A stretch of 38,595 bases of DNA. Origin: Balneolaceae bacterium (GTDB lineage Bacteria; Bacteroidota; Rhodothermia; Balneolales; Balneolaceae). The notes under the pieces are model-generated. The model worked only from the letters and a program-made list of their open reading frames with translations. It was not told the DNA's origin and did not search any database. Location of the stretch: positions 1-38,595 of the forward strand of contig REDT01000108.1 in NCBI GenBank assembly GCA_007693295.1. The letters run 5' to 3'. A program made the translations under genes and the position numbers. Positions 1-8,450 of this stretch are shown here, in pieces (positions within the stretch are counted from its first letter, which is position 1; each line of letters starts with the position of its first letter).

Positions 1-225
1 GTTCGCTTCGGCTCCGCAGAACGAATCCAAGGCCCCGCCTTGTTAACTACCAACTCATAGTAAGATCAAACCCTGCGTGGCTTAGGATTCGTAATGCACT
101 GCTCCACCTAACGAACCGGGAATTCAAGGCCGGAAAATTTCAAAGTAGAAAATGCGGAAGTCAGTAAAAAGATATTGCCGAACAGTCCGTTTCCACGTCT
201 TTAGAAGAGGATTAAGAGAATCTTT
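1..225. other. Non-coding left edge with nested short inverted repeats
   Basis: No convincing gene is visible. Short dyads are packed into the first 92 bases: CAAGGC/GCCTTG at 28-33 and 37-42 with a 3-base loop, and ACGAATCC/GGATTCGT at 21-28 and 85-92. This resembles the end of an intergenic hairpin repeat cut by the window edge. It lies just downstream of the minus-strand glycerophosphotransferase gene and could help end its transcript, but no T-run follows on the minus strand. Confidence 0.4.
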
Positions 226-1434
226 TCATCCTGTTGTTTCATTCGTATTCCTTTTACCGGGAATGCTCTTCTCAAGCAGCTTAATTACGTTTTCGGTAGC
301 ATTGCCGTCAGTTGTGGAAAAAAACAGACTTTTCACTCTCTCCATTTCACTTTCATAGCGTTCTTTATGATCAAGTGTGGTCTTTAGCGAAGATAGAAAC
401 TCTGTTTGATTGAGAACTTTGTCGCCGGGTGTGGTTTCATGGTAATTGAAGGGCAGGCCGCGTTCATATGATTCAATATCATACGGGATAAAGATGGATG
501 GTATATCTCTGAGTAATCCTTCAATATAGATGCTGCTGTAGTCTGTGATTATGGCATCCGTGATCAGTAAGAGTGAATAAACGTCTTCAATGGTCTGTTG
601 ACTTGCATCCATGAAGCGGTCACTGATTTTTTTAAATTCAGAGATATCGAATGGTTCATTGGGATGAGGCCTCATCAACATTAAAATGTTCTCTTTTTCA
701 AGAAAACGGGAGAGTACTTCAGGTTCAAAATCGTCAAAAGGGAACCACTTTGTTTTAGAAAATTTCCTGTAGGTAGGAGAGTAAAGAACAATTTTTCGAT
801 ACTTGGGAGCCTCCGGCCAGAGGTTATCGATCAGCTCCGGATCCGGTTTGTCTTTTATAAGTTTATCATAGCAGGGATAACCGGTTTCAGCAAACTGTTC
901 TTTACTAAGGCCAAATCGTTGAGAAAAGATATCTGATACAAATGGTGATGTGGATAAAAAACAGTCGATCGGTTTAAAACGGTACTTCAAAATGAGTTTG
1001 TGGAAGAAAATGGGCGGCCGTTCACTTTTCGGCCTCATGTACTCTCCACGCTTGGTGGGAAGGCCGTGATAGGTTTGAATTTTTAAAGCGCGTCGCGGCA
1101 GCCGGAGAAAGGGGAAGTCGCTGGTGCCATGAGTAAACAGGATTGCAGAAGCCGAGGCGAGGGATTTCAGGCCGGCAAATGAATAGGTTAAAGCGGCTGT
1201 TTCATCTCCGAATTTTGATTTTATTTGATCTACAACTTTCCTTTTACGGCTCAGCCACACAGGCCGGAAATATGAATGCTCACAAAGCTGTTCAAAGATG
1301 ACCTTGGTGTTACCCCTGTATCCATCTCCATGAAATGAGGTGAGAACTATTCTCTTTTCATTTTGCTTGAGAAATTTTGGCAAGAAAACGGAAATAATCC
1401 CGGCAACCCACTGAAGCGGGTACGTGGTATTCAT
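226..1434 (-). CDS. CDP-glycerol glycerophosphotransferase family protein (TagB/TagF-like)
   Basis: 402 residues. Proteins of this family (PF04464) transfer glycerol-phosphate or ribitol-phosphate from a CDP-activated donor to a glycan or polymer at the cytoplasmic face of the membrane, in wall teichoic acid or capsule synthesis. Seen here: the YHGLPTKRGEY stretch near residue 120, a PHPNEP motif around 258, and the conserved C-terminal DYSSIYIEGLLRDIPSIF followed by YERGLPFNYHETTPG, which matches the donor-binding half of the family. There is no signal peptide. The ATG overlaps the stop of the upstream nucleotidyltransferase by 4 bases (ATGA), so the two are translationally coupled. Inference: together they add a phospho-linked residue to a surface polymer. 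The family call is firm; donor and acceptor are unknown. Confidence 0.9.
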   Translation of the reverse strand: MNTTYPLQWVAGIISVFLPKFLKQNEKRIVLTSFHGDGYRGNTKVIFEQLCEHSYFRPVWLSRKRKVVDQIKSKFGDETAALTYSFAGLKSLASASAILFTHGTSDFPFLRLPRRALKIQTYHGLPTKRGEYMRPKSERPPIFFHKLILKYRFKPIDCFLSTSPFVSDIFSQRFGLSKEQFAETGYPCYDKLIKDKPDPELIDNLWPEAPKYRKIVLYSPTYRKFSKTKWFPFDDFEPEVLSRFLEKENILMLMRPHPNEPFDISEFKKISDRFMDASQQTIEDVYSLLLITDAIITDYSSIYIEGLLRDIPSIFIPYDIESYERGLPFNYHETTPGDKVLNQTEFLSSLKTTLDHKERYESEMERVKSLFFSTTDGNATENVIKLLEKSIPGKRNTNETTG

Positions 1435-2216
1435 TCAGAAAAGTCAGGTTGGAGTTCTTTATTCAACAACAAATGTTTTTGCCATTTCAAGGATTTATTA
1501 ACTCGAGATAAATCATCCGGCGTGTCGATCTCATCCCACCAGGTGTCCTTAAAAGAGACCACTTGGAGTGAGATATCTCCTTTTTCTACAAGACGCTGTA
1601 TAGCTGCCTCATAGAACCCATTCACTTCGCCAGCTTCGATAAATCTGTTCATTTCAGACTTTAACAGGTTCCATGTATTCTGAGAAAATGAGTAGATGTT
1701 AACCGTTTTATAGATATCTCTGTTTTCAGGTGGGTCTGCTTTTAAGTAAAGTTTTTCCAGGTATAGATTTTCGTCAATAGTTGCTGTTGTTCCGTAGTGT
1801 TTTTCACTCGAAAAGAGATCAAGTGCGATCCGGTCCGGGCTTAAAAAATGCTTGAGGATTGACGATTCAAGTATAATATCCGATTCAATTAGAGTGAATC
1901 CATTTTGGATATATTCCGATACAAGCCACAGAGAGTAAATATTATTGGTTTCATCGTAAACATCATTATAGATGGTTTTGATATTCATTGATGTAGGATA
2001 ATCAATGAGAAAACTTTCTATTTGATCATTTCTATAGCCGGTAACTACGATAAGGTTTTCGAAACCATTCGATTCAAGAGCATCAACGGTGTGAGCAATC
2101 AGGGGTTTTCCGTTTAATTCCACCATACATTTCGGAATGTTGTTTGTGAATGGTTTTAATCGGTTACCCATTCCGGCAGCAAGTATAACAGCCGTATCAA
2201 TTTTGGTCTGGTTCAT
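1431..2216 (-). CDS. LicC-like sugar-phosphate/choline nucleotidyltransferase
   Basis: 261 residues with the nucleotidyltransferase signature AVILAAGMGNRLKPFT at residues 9-24, then IPKCMVELNGKPLI, a YNDVYDETNNIYSLWL stretch near 83-100, ESDIILE (probable metal-binding acidic residue) near 112, and WWDEIDTPDDL near the end. This order (GxGxRLxPxT, PK, YN...NN.YSL, xxDxxxE, EIDxxxD) is that of LicC-type CTP:phosphocholine cytidylyltransferases and related aminoethylphosphonate or sugar-phosphate nucleotidyltransferases. It probably makes the CDP-activated donor used by the overlapping downstream transferase. The substrate (choline, glycerol or other phosphate) cannot be read from sequence. Start ATG at 2216; the protein is cytosolic, without signal peptide. 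Confidence 0.85.
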   Translation of the reverse strand: MNQTKIDTAVILAAGMGNRLKPFTNNIPKCMVELNGKPLIAHTVDALESNGFENLIVVTGYRNDQIESFLIDYPTSMNIKTIYNDVYDETNNIYSLWLVSEYIQNGFTLIESDIILESSILKHFLSPDRIALDLFSSEKHYGTTATIDENLYLEKLYLKADPPENRDIYKTVNIYSFSQNTWNLLKSEMNRFIEAGEVNGFYEAAIQRLVEKGDISLQVVSFKDTWWDEIDTPDDLSRVNKSLKWQKHLLLNKELQPDFSE

Positions 2217-2279
2217 AGATATGTAATCGTAAGATGCCTTTAGATTTTCAGATTTTTCCGTAACTGAGGGTAATAAAAA

Positions 2280-4553
2280 TTAAAAATAGAGCCTGTATAG
2301 AAGGTTGATATTAATGCCCGGTTCAGGGAACACCTCTTTTAATCTGGAGAGATGGTTCCTGTATTCTGTATTTAGAAGATTATTGACAGTCAGTGAAAAT
2401 GTATGAAGTGAATTGCCGGTGGATGAAAAACGGTATTGTGTATGAAGGTCGATAAGACTAAAGGCATCAGTAGGTTCTTCAAAGTCTGCTACCCTATCCT
2501 GTTTGCCTGAATATCGGAACCTGCCTCCTAAGCTGAATTGATTATAATTGTAGGTTAAACCAATTGAAGTGTTAACAGGAGGGATCATAGGAAGAGGGTC
2601 GCGCTGGGATTCAATTCCCGAGGCTTCTCTCTCTTCTTCACTCACATCTCTTGTCCCGATGGTGTAGGCAAATGATGCATTAGCCACAAAATTACCGCTT
2701 AACTGTAACTCAGTTTGTGCTTCCAATCCATAGATTTCAGCCTTTGTAGCTTCATATTGAAATTCATTCAGGCTGGGAAAAGGTATACTCTCCCTGCCGG
2801 TATCTCTCGGGAAAATGTAGTTGGAAAAGTCGTTGTGAAAACCGGCAAGTTCCAGGGTCGCTGTCCCGGATTTGTATCGAAGGAAGAGCTCTTTGCCAAA
2901 ACCTCGCTCCGGATCTAATTCCGGATTTCCGATCTCAAAAGAGTAGGATGCAATATGTGGGCCCTGCGAAAAAAGTTCTTCAGAAGATGGTGGCCGGAAA
3001 GAGTGCATAATCACGGTTCCAAGATTCCAGCCTCTTCCAAGGTCATAAATTAATGAAGCAGATGTGGCAAGGCCTAAGAATGAACGCTGTCGGATATCTC
3101 CAATCAGCTGGCTGAATCTCTCCTCTTTGGGGCGAACTATATTGGCGTCGAGTCGTGCACCGAGCTCAATATGCAGAGGGCCGATGTCAGATTCCTGTAT
3201 GGAGTAAAGGGATCCGCTAAAGCTGTTGGTTTCGATATTTGCACGATCAATAACAATGTAATCTTTAAATTCGCCCCATAATCCTATGATTCCATTTTTC
3301 AGAAAACCAATTTCACGGTGAGATGACTTCAAAGAGGTGTTGATCGAATTGACAATGTATTCCGTACCGATAATATCGGCAGTTTCAAACTCTTTATGAT
3401 TATAGTAGCGATAGGAGAGTTGCGTTTCTATCAGTTTAAAGAAACTATCTCTGACCAAAAACTCATTCCGGTTCTCTACCTGGAACTTTCGCATTTCAAT
3501 ATCCACGCCATTGGGGTGACCGCCTTCAGGGTCGGGAGGAATGCCGTAGTCGCTCAAAAATGTTGATATGGCCAAACCCGAATAACCCCAGGGCCTTATG
3601 TAGCTTACCCCGGCCGAACTGTTTGTGGTAAAAAAGCCTGAATTCTGAATGGTTCCTTCAGGTGAACTGTAATTACCGCCATACCTCCCGTTTAGATCAA
3701 TATTATAGACAAAGTCATTGTGTGGAATAGACAAAAAGCCTGCACCGGAAAGCCCGGTATTAACACTGGACCCCTGCAAGGTAGCCGTTCCGTTAATATT
3801 GGAAGGAATAGTATTCGCAATTTGGTTTCTGACAACATTAATAACCCCTCCAATTGCATTAGAACCGTAGGCAAGGGCTGCAGGGCCGCGGGCAATCTCT
3901 ATTTCGTCGGCTCCGAGGGGATCTATGGTAACGGAATGATCAGCAGAAGTGGCTGAGACATCCCCTGTTCGTTCACCATCCTGAAGGATCAACAGCCGTT
4001 CATCGCCAAGGCCTCTTAAAACCGGCCGGGCAGGAGCAGCACCCATGGTTCTCTGCTCAAAACCGGGCTTATTTGAGAGCGTTTCAGATAGAGTAACGCC
4101 CAAATTCCGTCTCAGGTCGGCACCCGTTACCTTTATGGAAGCGTGCTCCAGGTTTGATCCGCGGAAGTCACCCGCCTGAGCCGTTACCTCCACGGCACTT
4201 CCGGTTAGAATAGTTGGCCGCAGTTCTATCGAAAGCGTAGTGGTTTCATCATCCCGTATGGTAAACGGGTAGGATTTACTGGCATAACCAAGCCTGTGCA
4301 TTAACAGCGTATAGTTTCCGGGTGGGAGATTAGAAATTCTAAACTCTCCATCACGGTTAGTTGTGGTATTTCTGTTTATCTCTTCGAGGTGAATATATAC
4401 AAAGGATATGGGATCACCCGTTTCAGCGTTTTTAACCACACCTTCCAAAACTCCTGAAGCTTCGGTATTGAGAGCATAAAGAGAACCCGGAAAACAGGTG
4501 AAAGCAGCTGCCATAACGGTCAGTATTGCCGCTGCTTTTTTGAATTGGATCAA
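2280..4553 (-). CDS. TonB-dependent outer-membrane receptor, ZnuD-like
   Basis: 757 residues: signal peptide (to about 28), a carboxypeptidase-regulatory-like beta-sandwich (about 34-120, GVVKNAETGDPISFVYIHL), a plug domain (about 125-245, with VLRGLGDERLLILQDGERTG and IEIARGPAALAYGSNAIGGV), then a 22-strand-type barrel ending in LLYRLYF with the C-terminal aromatic expected of outer-membrane proteins. The plug text DHSVTIDPLGADEIEIARGP resembles zinc receptors of the ZnuD group. It is the last gene of a minus-strand cluster with a His/Cys-rich small protein and a lipoprotein, which supports metal uptake. The start is TTG; the first ATG (codon 14) would delete the Lys-Lys of the signal peptide. 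Receptor: sure; zinc as ligand: inferred. Confidence 0.9.
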   Translation of the reverse strand: MIQFKKAAAILTVMAAAFTCFPGSLYALNTEASGVLEGVVKNAETGDPISFVYIHLEEINRNTTTNRDGEFRISNLPPGNYTLLMHRLGYASKSYPFTIRDDETTTLSIELRPTILTGSAVEVTAQAGDFRGSNLEHASIKVTGADLRRNLGVTLSETLSNKPGFEQRTMGAAPARPVLRGLGDERLLILQDGERTGDVSATSADHSVTIDPLGADEIEIARGPAALAYGSNAIGGVINVVRNQIANTIPSNINGTATLQGSSVNTGLSGAGFLSIPHNDFVYNIDLNGRYGGNYSSPEGTIQNSGFFTTNSSAGVSYIRPWGYSGLAISTFLSDYGIPPDPEGGHPNGVDIEMRKFQVENRNEFLVRDSFFKLIETQLSYRYYNHKEFETADIIGTEYIVNSINTSLKSSHREIGFLKNGIIGLWGEFKDYIVIDRANIETNSFSGSLYSIQESDIGPLHIELGARLDANIVRPKEERFSQLIGDIRQRSFLGLATSASLIYDLGRGWNLGTVIMHSFRPPSSEELFSQGPHIASYSFEIGNPELDPERGFGKELFLRYKSGTATLELAGFHNDFSNYIFPRDTGRESIPFPSLNEFQYEATKAEIYGLEAQTELQLSGNFVANASFAYTIGTRDVSEEEREASGIESQRDPLPMIPPVNTSIGLTYNYNQFSLGGRFRYSGKQDRVADFEEPTDAFSLIDLHTQYRFSSTGNSLHTFSLTVNNLLNTEYRNHLSRLKEVFPEPGININLLYRLYF

Positions 4554-4610
4554 GACTTCTTCGTTTAATGATTGAGAGTTTGCAGTTTACTCAGTATTGA
4601 TGTTGAATCA

Positions 4611-5078
4611 CTACTCTTCTGGTGCAACTACCTGAACAGCAAAGTTTCTGGAATCAAAATCTGAGTGACTCACATGGAAAAGTTGAACTGAAAATGATGC
4701 AGAACCTGCTGAAATGCCTACCAGTTGCAGATGCCATTCATTGTTGTTAACCGGATGATTTACATTAAGAACATCCGTGTCGGTAATATTATACTCGAGA
4801 GAGTATCCATCTTCAGTTTCGTACACAACTGGTTCTCCGCTTTCAAGGAAAAATTGTACTTCGATCGCGGATGTGGTTTCGCCTTCTTGAACTGTGATAA
4901 AGTTTGCATCACCGGGATAGGTAATCACTGTTCCTTCCTGGGTTGCAATTACTTCACCATCCATTATCAAGTTGAGGCCAACAGGTGTGGGGCCATGGTC
5001 GTCAGACCCACAGGCTGTTAGGATCAATGCGAGTATCATTATAGGGAATAGTATAAGATTGTTGCTTAGTAGCTTCAT
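4611..5078 (-). CDS. Putative lipoprotein in the ZnuD-like receptor operon
   Basis: 155 residues with a clear lipoprotein signal: MKLLSN start, hydrophobic core and lipobox ILTAC, so Cys23 would be lipidated. The mature N-terminus begins GSDDHGPTPVGLNLIMDGE, a short Asp/His patch that could bind metal. The rest is acidic and beta-strand-like, without a domain I recognise. It lies 57 bases upstream of the TonB receptor on the same strand and is probably co-transcribed. Inference: a surface- or periplasm-facing partner of the receptor that binds or passes on the same metal. I do not know the family; the exact role is open. Confidence 0.8.
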   Translation of the reverse strand: MKLLSNNLILFPIMILALILTACGSDDHGPTPVGLNLIMDGEVIATQEGTVITYPGDANFITVQEGETTSAIEVQFFLESGEPVVYETEDGYSLEYNITDTDVLNVNHPVNNNEWHLQLVGISAGSASFSVQLFHVSHSDFDSRNFAVQVVAPEE

Positions 5079-5206
5079 TTTGTTCGTATGTTTTAAGTTA
5101 AAAATCGAATTGAGATAACTCGATGGTGGGGTTATGAAAATTGAGATATAGGTAGAATCTGCCCGTCTTTGATTGGAGTATATCTGTATTGTATACAGTA
5201 CGGGAA

Positions 5207-5509
5207 TTAACCGATGGAGGGTGGTGCGCGGCCATCTTTAAACTTGCCGATAGGATAGGAGGCGCGTTCAAAAGAGGTGTCAAAGAAAAAGGTTTCAGGT
5301 AAGATCAGCAAACCGGAATAAATTTCTCCGGTAGAGTTATATTTGAATATGGAACCGCAAACTACACAAGTCAGTTCTTCTTCAACTAATACATGTTCTG
5401 TTTTTTCGTTATGATTAGCTGAGTCGTGAACATGCAGCGTGGAGACCGTGACACCAAAAGCTATCACGGCGGCAAAGAAAAATGATATGTATTTATTCAG
5501 CTGCTTCAA
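5207..5509 (-). CDS. Small secreted His/Cys-rich protein (DUF2946-like)
   Basis: 100 residues: signal peptide (MKQLNKYISFFFAAVIAFG...), then HVHDSANHNEKTEH, a CVVCG pair, and a C-terminal GRAPPS like the R-x-PP ending of DUF2946 proteins. Histidines and a CxxC pair in so short an exported protein suggest metal binding, in keeping with the downstream lipoprotein and ZnuD-like receptor. The start codon is TTG; no in-frame ATG lies nearby. A 128-base gap separates it from the lipoprotein gene, so co-transcription is likely but not certain. The DUF2946 assignment is tentative; the export signal and metal-type residues are seen directly. Confidence 0.7.
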   Translation of the reverse strand: MKQLNKYISFFFAAVIAFGVTVSTLHVHDSANHNEKTEHVLVEEELTCVVCGSIFKYNSTGEIYSGLLILPETFFFDTSFERASYPIGKFKDGRAPPSIG

Positions 5510-5521
5510 ATCGATTTTTGT

Positions 5522-5542
5522 AGTGTGTATCGAATATACACT
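5522..5542. promoter_or_regulatory. 21-bp palindrome, candidate operator
   Basis: AGTGTGTAT - CGA - ATATACACT: 9-base arms with one mismatch around a 3-base centre. It lies 13 bases upstream of the TTG start of the small metal-type protein and reads into the divergent spacer. Size and placement fit a dimeric repressor site such as a Fur/Zur-family operator, though it is not the classical E. coli Zur or Fur consensus. Confidence 0.4.
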
Positions 5543-5584
5543 GAAATGTGTCAGACGTTCAATAATTATTTACTTTTTATTGTC

Positions 5585-5631
5585 ACAAAATGTAAACGAA
5601 AGTTCCCGGTAGATATTTGATTACATTTTGT
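5585..5631. promoter_or_regulatory. 11-bp perfect inverted repeat in divergent promoter region
   Basis: ACAAAATGTAA at 5585-5595 and its exact complement TTACATTTTGT at 5621-5631, separated by 25 bases. Centre-to-centre spacing is 36 bases. It sits between the divergent starts at 5509 (minus) and 5700 (plus), so a protein bound to both arms could control either operon. Function is not proven. Confidence 0.4.
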
Positions 5632-5699
5632 TAGTGATTTGTGATGCTTGTAAATCGAAGTAAGACTATCGTTTATGATACTAATTAAACAAGGGTAAA

Positions 5700-6038
5700 A
5701 TGGAATTTATAGACTCAATATATCAATGGTTTTTAGGGTTGAGTGATCAATACGGGGTCAATCCATTTATATTTGGGGCGATTTATGTGGGTGCAATCCC
5801 GTTTTTCACGATTTCGGTAGCATGGATAGTGCGCAACTATAAAAAAAATGTATCCATAACCCTTCCGGTTCTTAGTGCATCGGGCTGTTTTGTATCTGCG
5901 TATATATATCTGATGATAGCCGGTGAAAATGTTCCCTGGTGGGTGTATGCAGTTGTGATTGGCATGCTGGCATATGGAGGCTGGAGCACGTACAATAAAG
6001 TTAGAAAACAAGTTAAAGAGGAGATCAATGAAGTATGA
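5700..6038 (+). CDS. Small three-helix membrane protein paired with a flavoprotein reductase
   Basis: 112 residues with three hydrophobic segments (about 20-44, 54-73, 78-96), the first preceded by a short amphipathic N-terminus, and a charged tail [14 protein letters not shown] recognise no catalytic motif. It overlaps the next gene by 11 bases, and that gene's ribosome-binding site (AAAGAGGAG) lies inside its last codons, so the two are tightly coupled and probably act together, for example as a membrane anchor or electron-transfer partner for the reductase. The start ATG follows an AAGGGTAAA stretch. Confidence 0.75.
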   Translation: MEFIDSIYQWFLGLSDQYGVNPFIFGAIYVGAIPFFTISVAWIVRNYKKNVSITLPVLSASGCFVSAYIYLMIAGENVPWWVYAVVIGMLAYGGWSTYNKVRKQVKEEINEV

Positions 6039-7506
6039 TTATGATGCAGTAGCTATAGGGGGCGGAGCAGCAGGGTTAACCACTTCCGGGATAGCGGCAA
6101 ACTTTGGGGCGAAAACATTGATGATCGAAAAAGAGAGGCTTGGAGGCGATTGTACATGGACAGGTTGCGTTCCCAGTAAAACGCTCATAAAAGCCGCCTC
6201 TGTGGTTCACCAAATGAAGCAGGGTGCTAAATACGGGTTGGATATCAGCGGTGAGAAGATCAATACTGCCCGGGTTATGAAACATGTGGATGATATCCGA
6301 AACGAAGTGTATGAAGATGCAGACAGGCCGGAAATATTTGAGGATATGGGTATAGAGGTAGTTTCGGGTGATGCCTCTTTCGTTGATGAGCACACCCTGA
6401 AAATTGTGCGCAGCGATGGCATGATACGAGAAGTAACGTCCAGATACATTTTTATATGTGCAGGAGCGAAGGCATTTGTACCGCCAATTCCCGGAGTAGA
6501 TGAGGTTGATTATCTTACGAATGAATCACTTTTTGAGATCGAAAAACTACCCGGCAGCCTCATCATAGTTGGCGCAGGACCAATTGGGACCGAAATGGCT
6601 CAGAGTTTTCAGCGTTTAGGAACAAAGGTGGATGTTTTGGACATGGCCCCGGGAATTTTAATGAACGACCATCCCGAACTTACATCTCTACTGAAGGATA
6701 GTCTTGAAAAAGAGGGGATAACCTATCACCTGCAAGCCGGCGTTAAAAAACTGGAGAAGAACGGTACCGGGGTGAACGTGCTTTTTGAACAAAATGGAGA
6801 GCAGAAATCAATTGAAGGAGATTCCGTGCTTCTTGCCACAGGCCGGCGGGCCAATATTGATACGCTGAATCTGGATGCAGCTGGGGTAAAGCATACAAAA
6901 TCCGGTGTCACGGTTAATGATAAGTGCCGTACGAATAAGAAACATATCTACGCAGTGGGTGATGTGACGGGGCGCTACCAATTTACCCATATGAGCGAGC
7001 ATATGGCAAAAGTGGCCACAACAAATGCACTGATCAAAGTACCCATGAAAATCGACAGCAAACATGTGCCGTGGGTCACCTATACGGAACCCGAACTGGG
7101 ACATGTGGGGGCTACAGAGAAAGAACTGAAAGAGAAGGGGGTCAAATTTGAAGTGTATCGTTTTCCATTCAGCAAAATTGACCGCGCCATCACCGACAGT
7201 GCCACAACCGGCATGATTCAGGTGTACGCCAAAAAGTGGAGCGGCAAGATTTTGGGTGCTTCCATACTTGGCGCCCACGCAGGCGAGATGATCTCCCAAT
7301 ATGCCCTTGCCATGCGGAACGGCGTTTCTCTTCGCGACTTTGCCGATACCATCCATCCCTATCCCAGTTATGGCCTTGGAGCCAGAAGGGCGGCCGATCA
7401 GTGGTACATCAAAAACCAGTCTGAAGCACTCGTAAAGTGGGTCAAGAGAATATTCAGATACCGCGGAGAGATACCGGATTACAGTGATCCGAACCGGATT
7501 GTATAG
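6028..7506 (+). CDS. Pyridine nucleotide-disulfide oxidoreductase, MerA/Lpd-like
   Basis: 492 residues. Class I flavoprotein disulfide reductase: FAD-binding GGGAAG at 11-16, redox-active disulfide [13 protein letters not shown] with Cys42 and Cys47, NAD(P)-binding [11 protein letters not shown] around 193, a second FAD site in [11 protein letters not shown], and the dimerisation domain with His443 in IHPYPSYG. It lacks the N-terminal metal-binding domain and the C-terminal vicinal cysteines of true mercuric reductase, and IHPYPSYG replaces the HPTxSE pattern of lipoamide dehydrogenase, so the natural substrate is unknown. I chose ATG 6028, which has a good Shine-Dalgarno and starts directly with [12 protein letters not shown]; an upstream extension would lie inside the coupled membrane-protein gene. 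Cytosolic or membrane-associated through that partner. Confidence 0.9.
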   Translation: MKYDYDAVAIGGGAAGLTTSGIAANFGAKTLMIEKERLGGDCTWTGCVPSKTLIKAASVVHQMKQGAKYGLDISGEKINTARVMKHVDDIRNEVYEDADRPEIFEDMGIEVVSGDASFVDEHTLKIVRSDGMIREVTSRYIFICAGAKAFVPPIPGVDEVDYLTNESLFEIEKLPGSLIIVGAGPIGTEMAQSFQRLGTKVDVLDMAPGILMNDHPELTSLLKDSLEKEGITYHLQAGVKKLEKNGTGVNVLFEQNGEQKSIEGDSVLLATGRRANIDTLNLDAAGVKHTKSGVTVNDKCRTNKKHIYAVGDVTGRYQFTHMSEHMAKVATTNALIKVPMKIDSKHVPWVTYTEPELGHVGATEKELKEKGVKFEVYRFPFSKIDRAITDSATTGMIQVYAKKWSGKILGASILGAHAGEMISQYALAMRNGVSLRDFADTIHPYPSYGLGARRAADQWYIKNQSEALVKWVKRIFRYRGEIPDYSDPNRIV

Positions 7507-7536
7507 AAATACGTATTCCGAAATTTCACTGGCAAA

Positions 7537-7586
7537 TTGGCGGGCAGAAGTAGCGTCGCTCTACTCTCTGGCCGGATGCCCGCCAA
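7537..7586. repeat. Long intergenic hairpin
   Basis: TTGGCGGGCA at 7537-7546 and its exact complement TGCCCGCCAA at 7577-7586 enclose a 30-base loop that itself contains AGTAG...CTACT dyads. No T-run follows, so it is not a canonical terminator, but it lies just past the reductase stop and may cap that transcript. The following CTTGTCATGCTGAGGAAGT resembles widespread intergenic repeat text. Confidence 0.45.
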
Positions 7587-7637
7587 CTATTCCAACATCG
7601 CTCTTGTCATGCTGAGGAAGTATCTCCTTTTTCTATA

Positions 7638-7931
7638 TCAATATGTGTCCACACGATAGGGGCATTCGGGATCAGCGTCAGTAACTTTGGATATAGGTAA
7701 GCAAGGGGCAATTTTCTCACAAAGCCCAACGCTGTTCCCCATCGAAATCCCTTTGGGAGAAGTCATATGGGTACGAAGGTTCACGAAGAATCTTCCTTTA
7801 ATCAGATAATCAGAAACATAATTCTGTACAGAGGTTTGAATTAAGTGAACAGAAGCAGGATATTCTTTAATACCGACCAGCTCATATTCTATAAATTTTC
7901 CTGATAAAACCGGAAAAAATAAAACACTCAT
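7638..7931 (-). CDS. Doubtful 97-residue hypothetical ORF
   Basis: An open frame of 97 codons whose ATG overlaps the ATG of the divergent membrane-protein gene through a shared CATG. No domain, signal peptide or membrane segment is recognised. A GGAGG lies 17 bases upstream of the start, too far for a normal ribosome-binding site. It could be a lineage-specific gene, a remnant, or simply an open stretch of an intergenic region; I lean to the last. Confidence 0.2.
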   Translation of the reverse strand: MSVLFFPVLSGKFIEYELVGIKEYPASVHLIQTSVQNYVSDYLIKGRFFVNLRTHMTSPKGISMGNSVGLCEKIAPCLPISKVTDADPECPYRVDTY

Positions 7932-8358
7932 GTATACCGGATTAAAACACCTCCATTCCTTTTTTGCCTATATACTGTTGGCAGTACTGATTTTTTCAAT
8001 AATTTATGTGATCGTTAAATTTGTAAGCGACAGCACATTTAGTGAGAAGGTGCGTAAAGTGGCGTTAATTGGCTTTATTGCCTCTCACCTCCAGCTGCTC
8101 ATTGGAATTGTACTCTATATAATATCACCTGTAGGGCTATCACTATTCTCCTCTGAAGCTATGCAGGATTCACTTTCAAGGCTCTATGTACTTGAGCACC
8201 CGCTCTTGATGATCATTGCAATTGTATCGATCTCCATTGGATATATAAAGGCGAAAAAACCGGGTGATGATGCAAGGAGGTTCAAAACCATAATTTTATA
8301 CTACACGTTGGGACTGTTTCTGATACTGTTGCGAATACCCTGGCAGGTATGGCCTTAG
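7930..8358 (+). CDS. Four-helix integral membrane protein, cytochrome b-like
   Basis: 142 residues with four membrane segments (about 10-31, 43-65, 87-107, 118-138). Histidines sit at or near the membrane faces (LKHLHSFF, ASHLQLLIG, LEHPLLM), an arrangement like small heme-binding four-helix proteins, and relatives in Bacteroidota-type genomes are often labelled cytochrome b. Heme binding is inferred only. The first residues MYTGLKHLHSF place a His pair at the start of helix 1. The gene stands alone; 178 bases with direct repeats separate it from the next gene. Confidence 0.7.
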   Translation: MYTGLKHLHSFFAYILLAVLIFSIIYVIVKFVSDSTFSEKVRKVALIGFIASHLQLLIGIVLYIISPVGLSLFSSEAMQDSLSRLYVLEHPLLMIIAIVSISIGYIKAKKPGDDARRFKTIILYYTLGLFLILLRIPWQVWP

Positions 8359-8450
8359 CAGAGTAGAGGGGTTTTCTTTTTGATATAAATTCTTTTACAT
8401 ACAGAGGTTGGAGACAGTTTGTAAAAAGCTTGAGTATATGGCATATTTAC

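Noticed and set aside
6028-7506. Mercuric reductase (merA)
   Set aside because: Lacks the N-terminal metal-binding domain and the C-terminal cysteine pair; no merR, merT or merP nearby.
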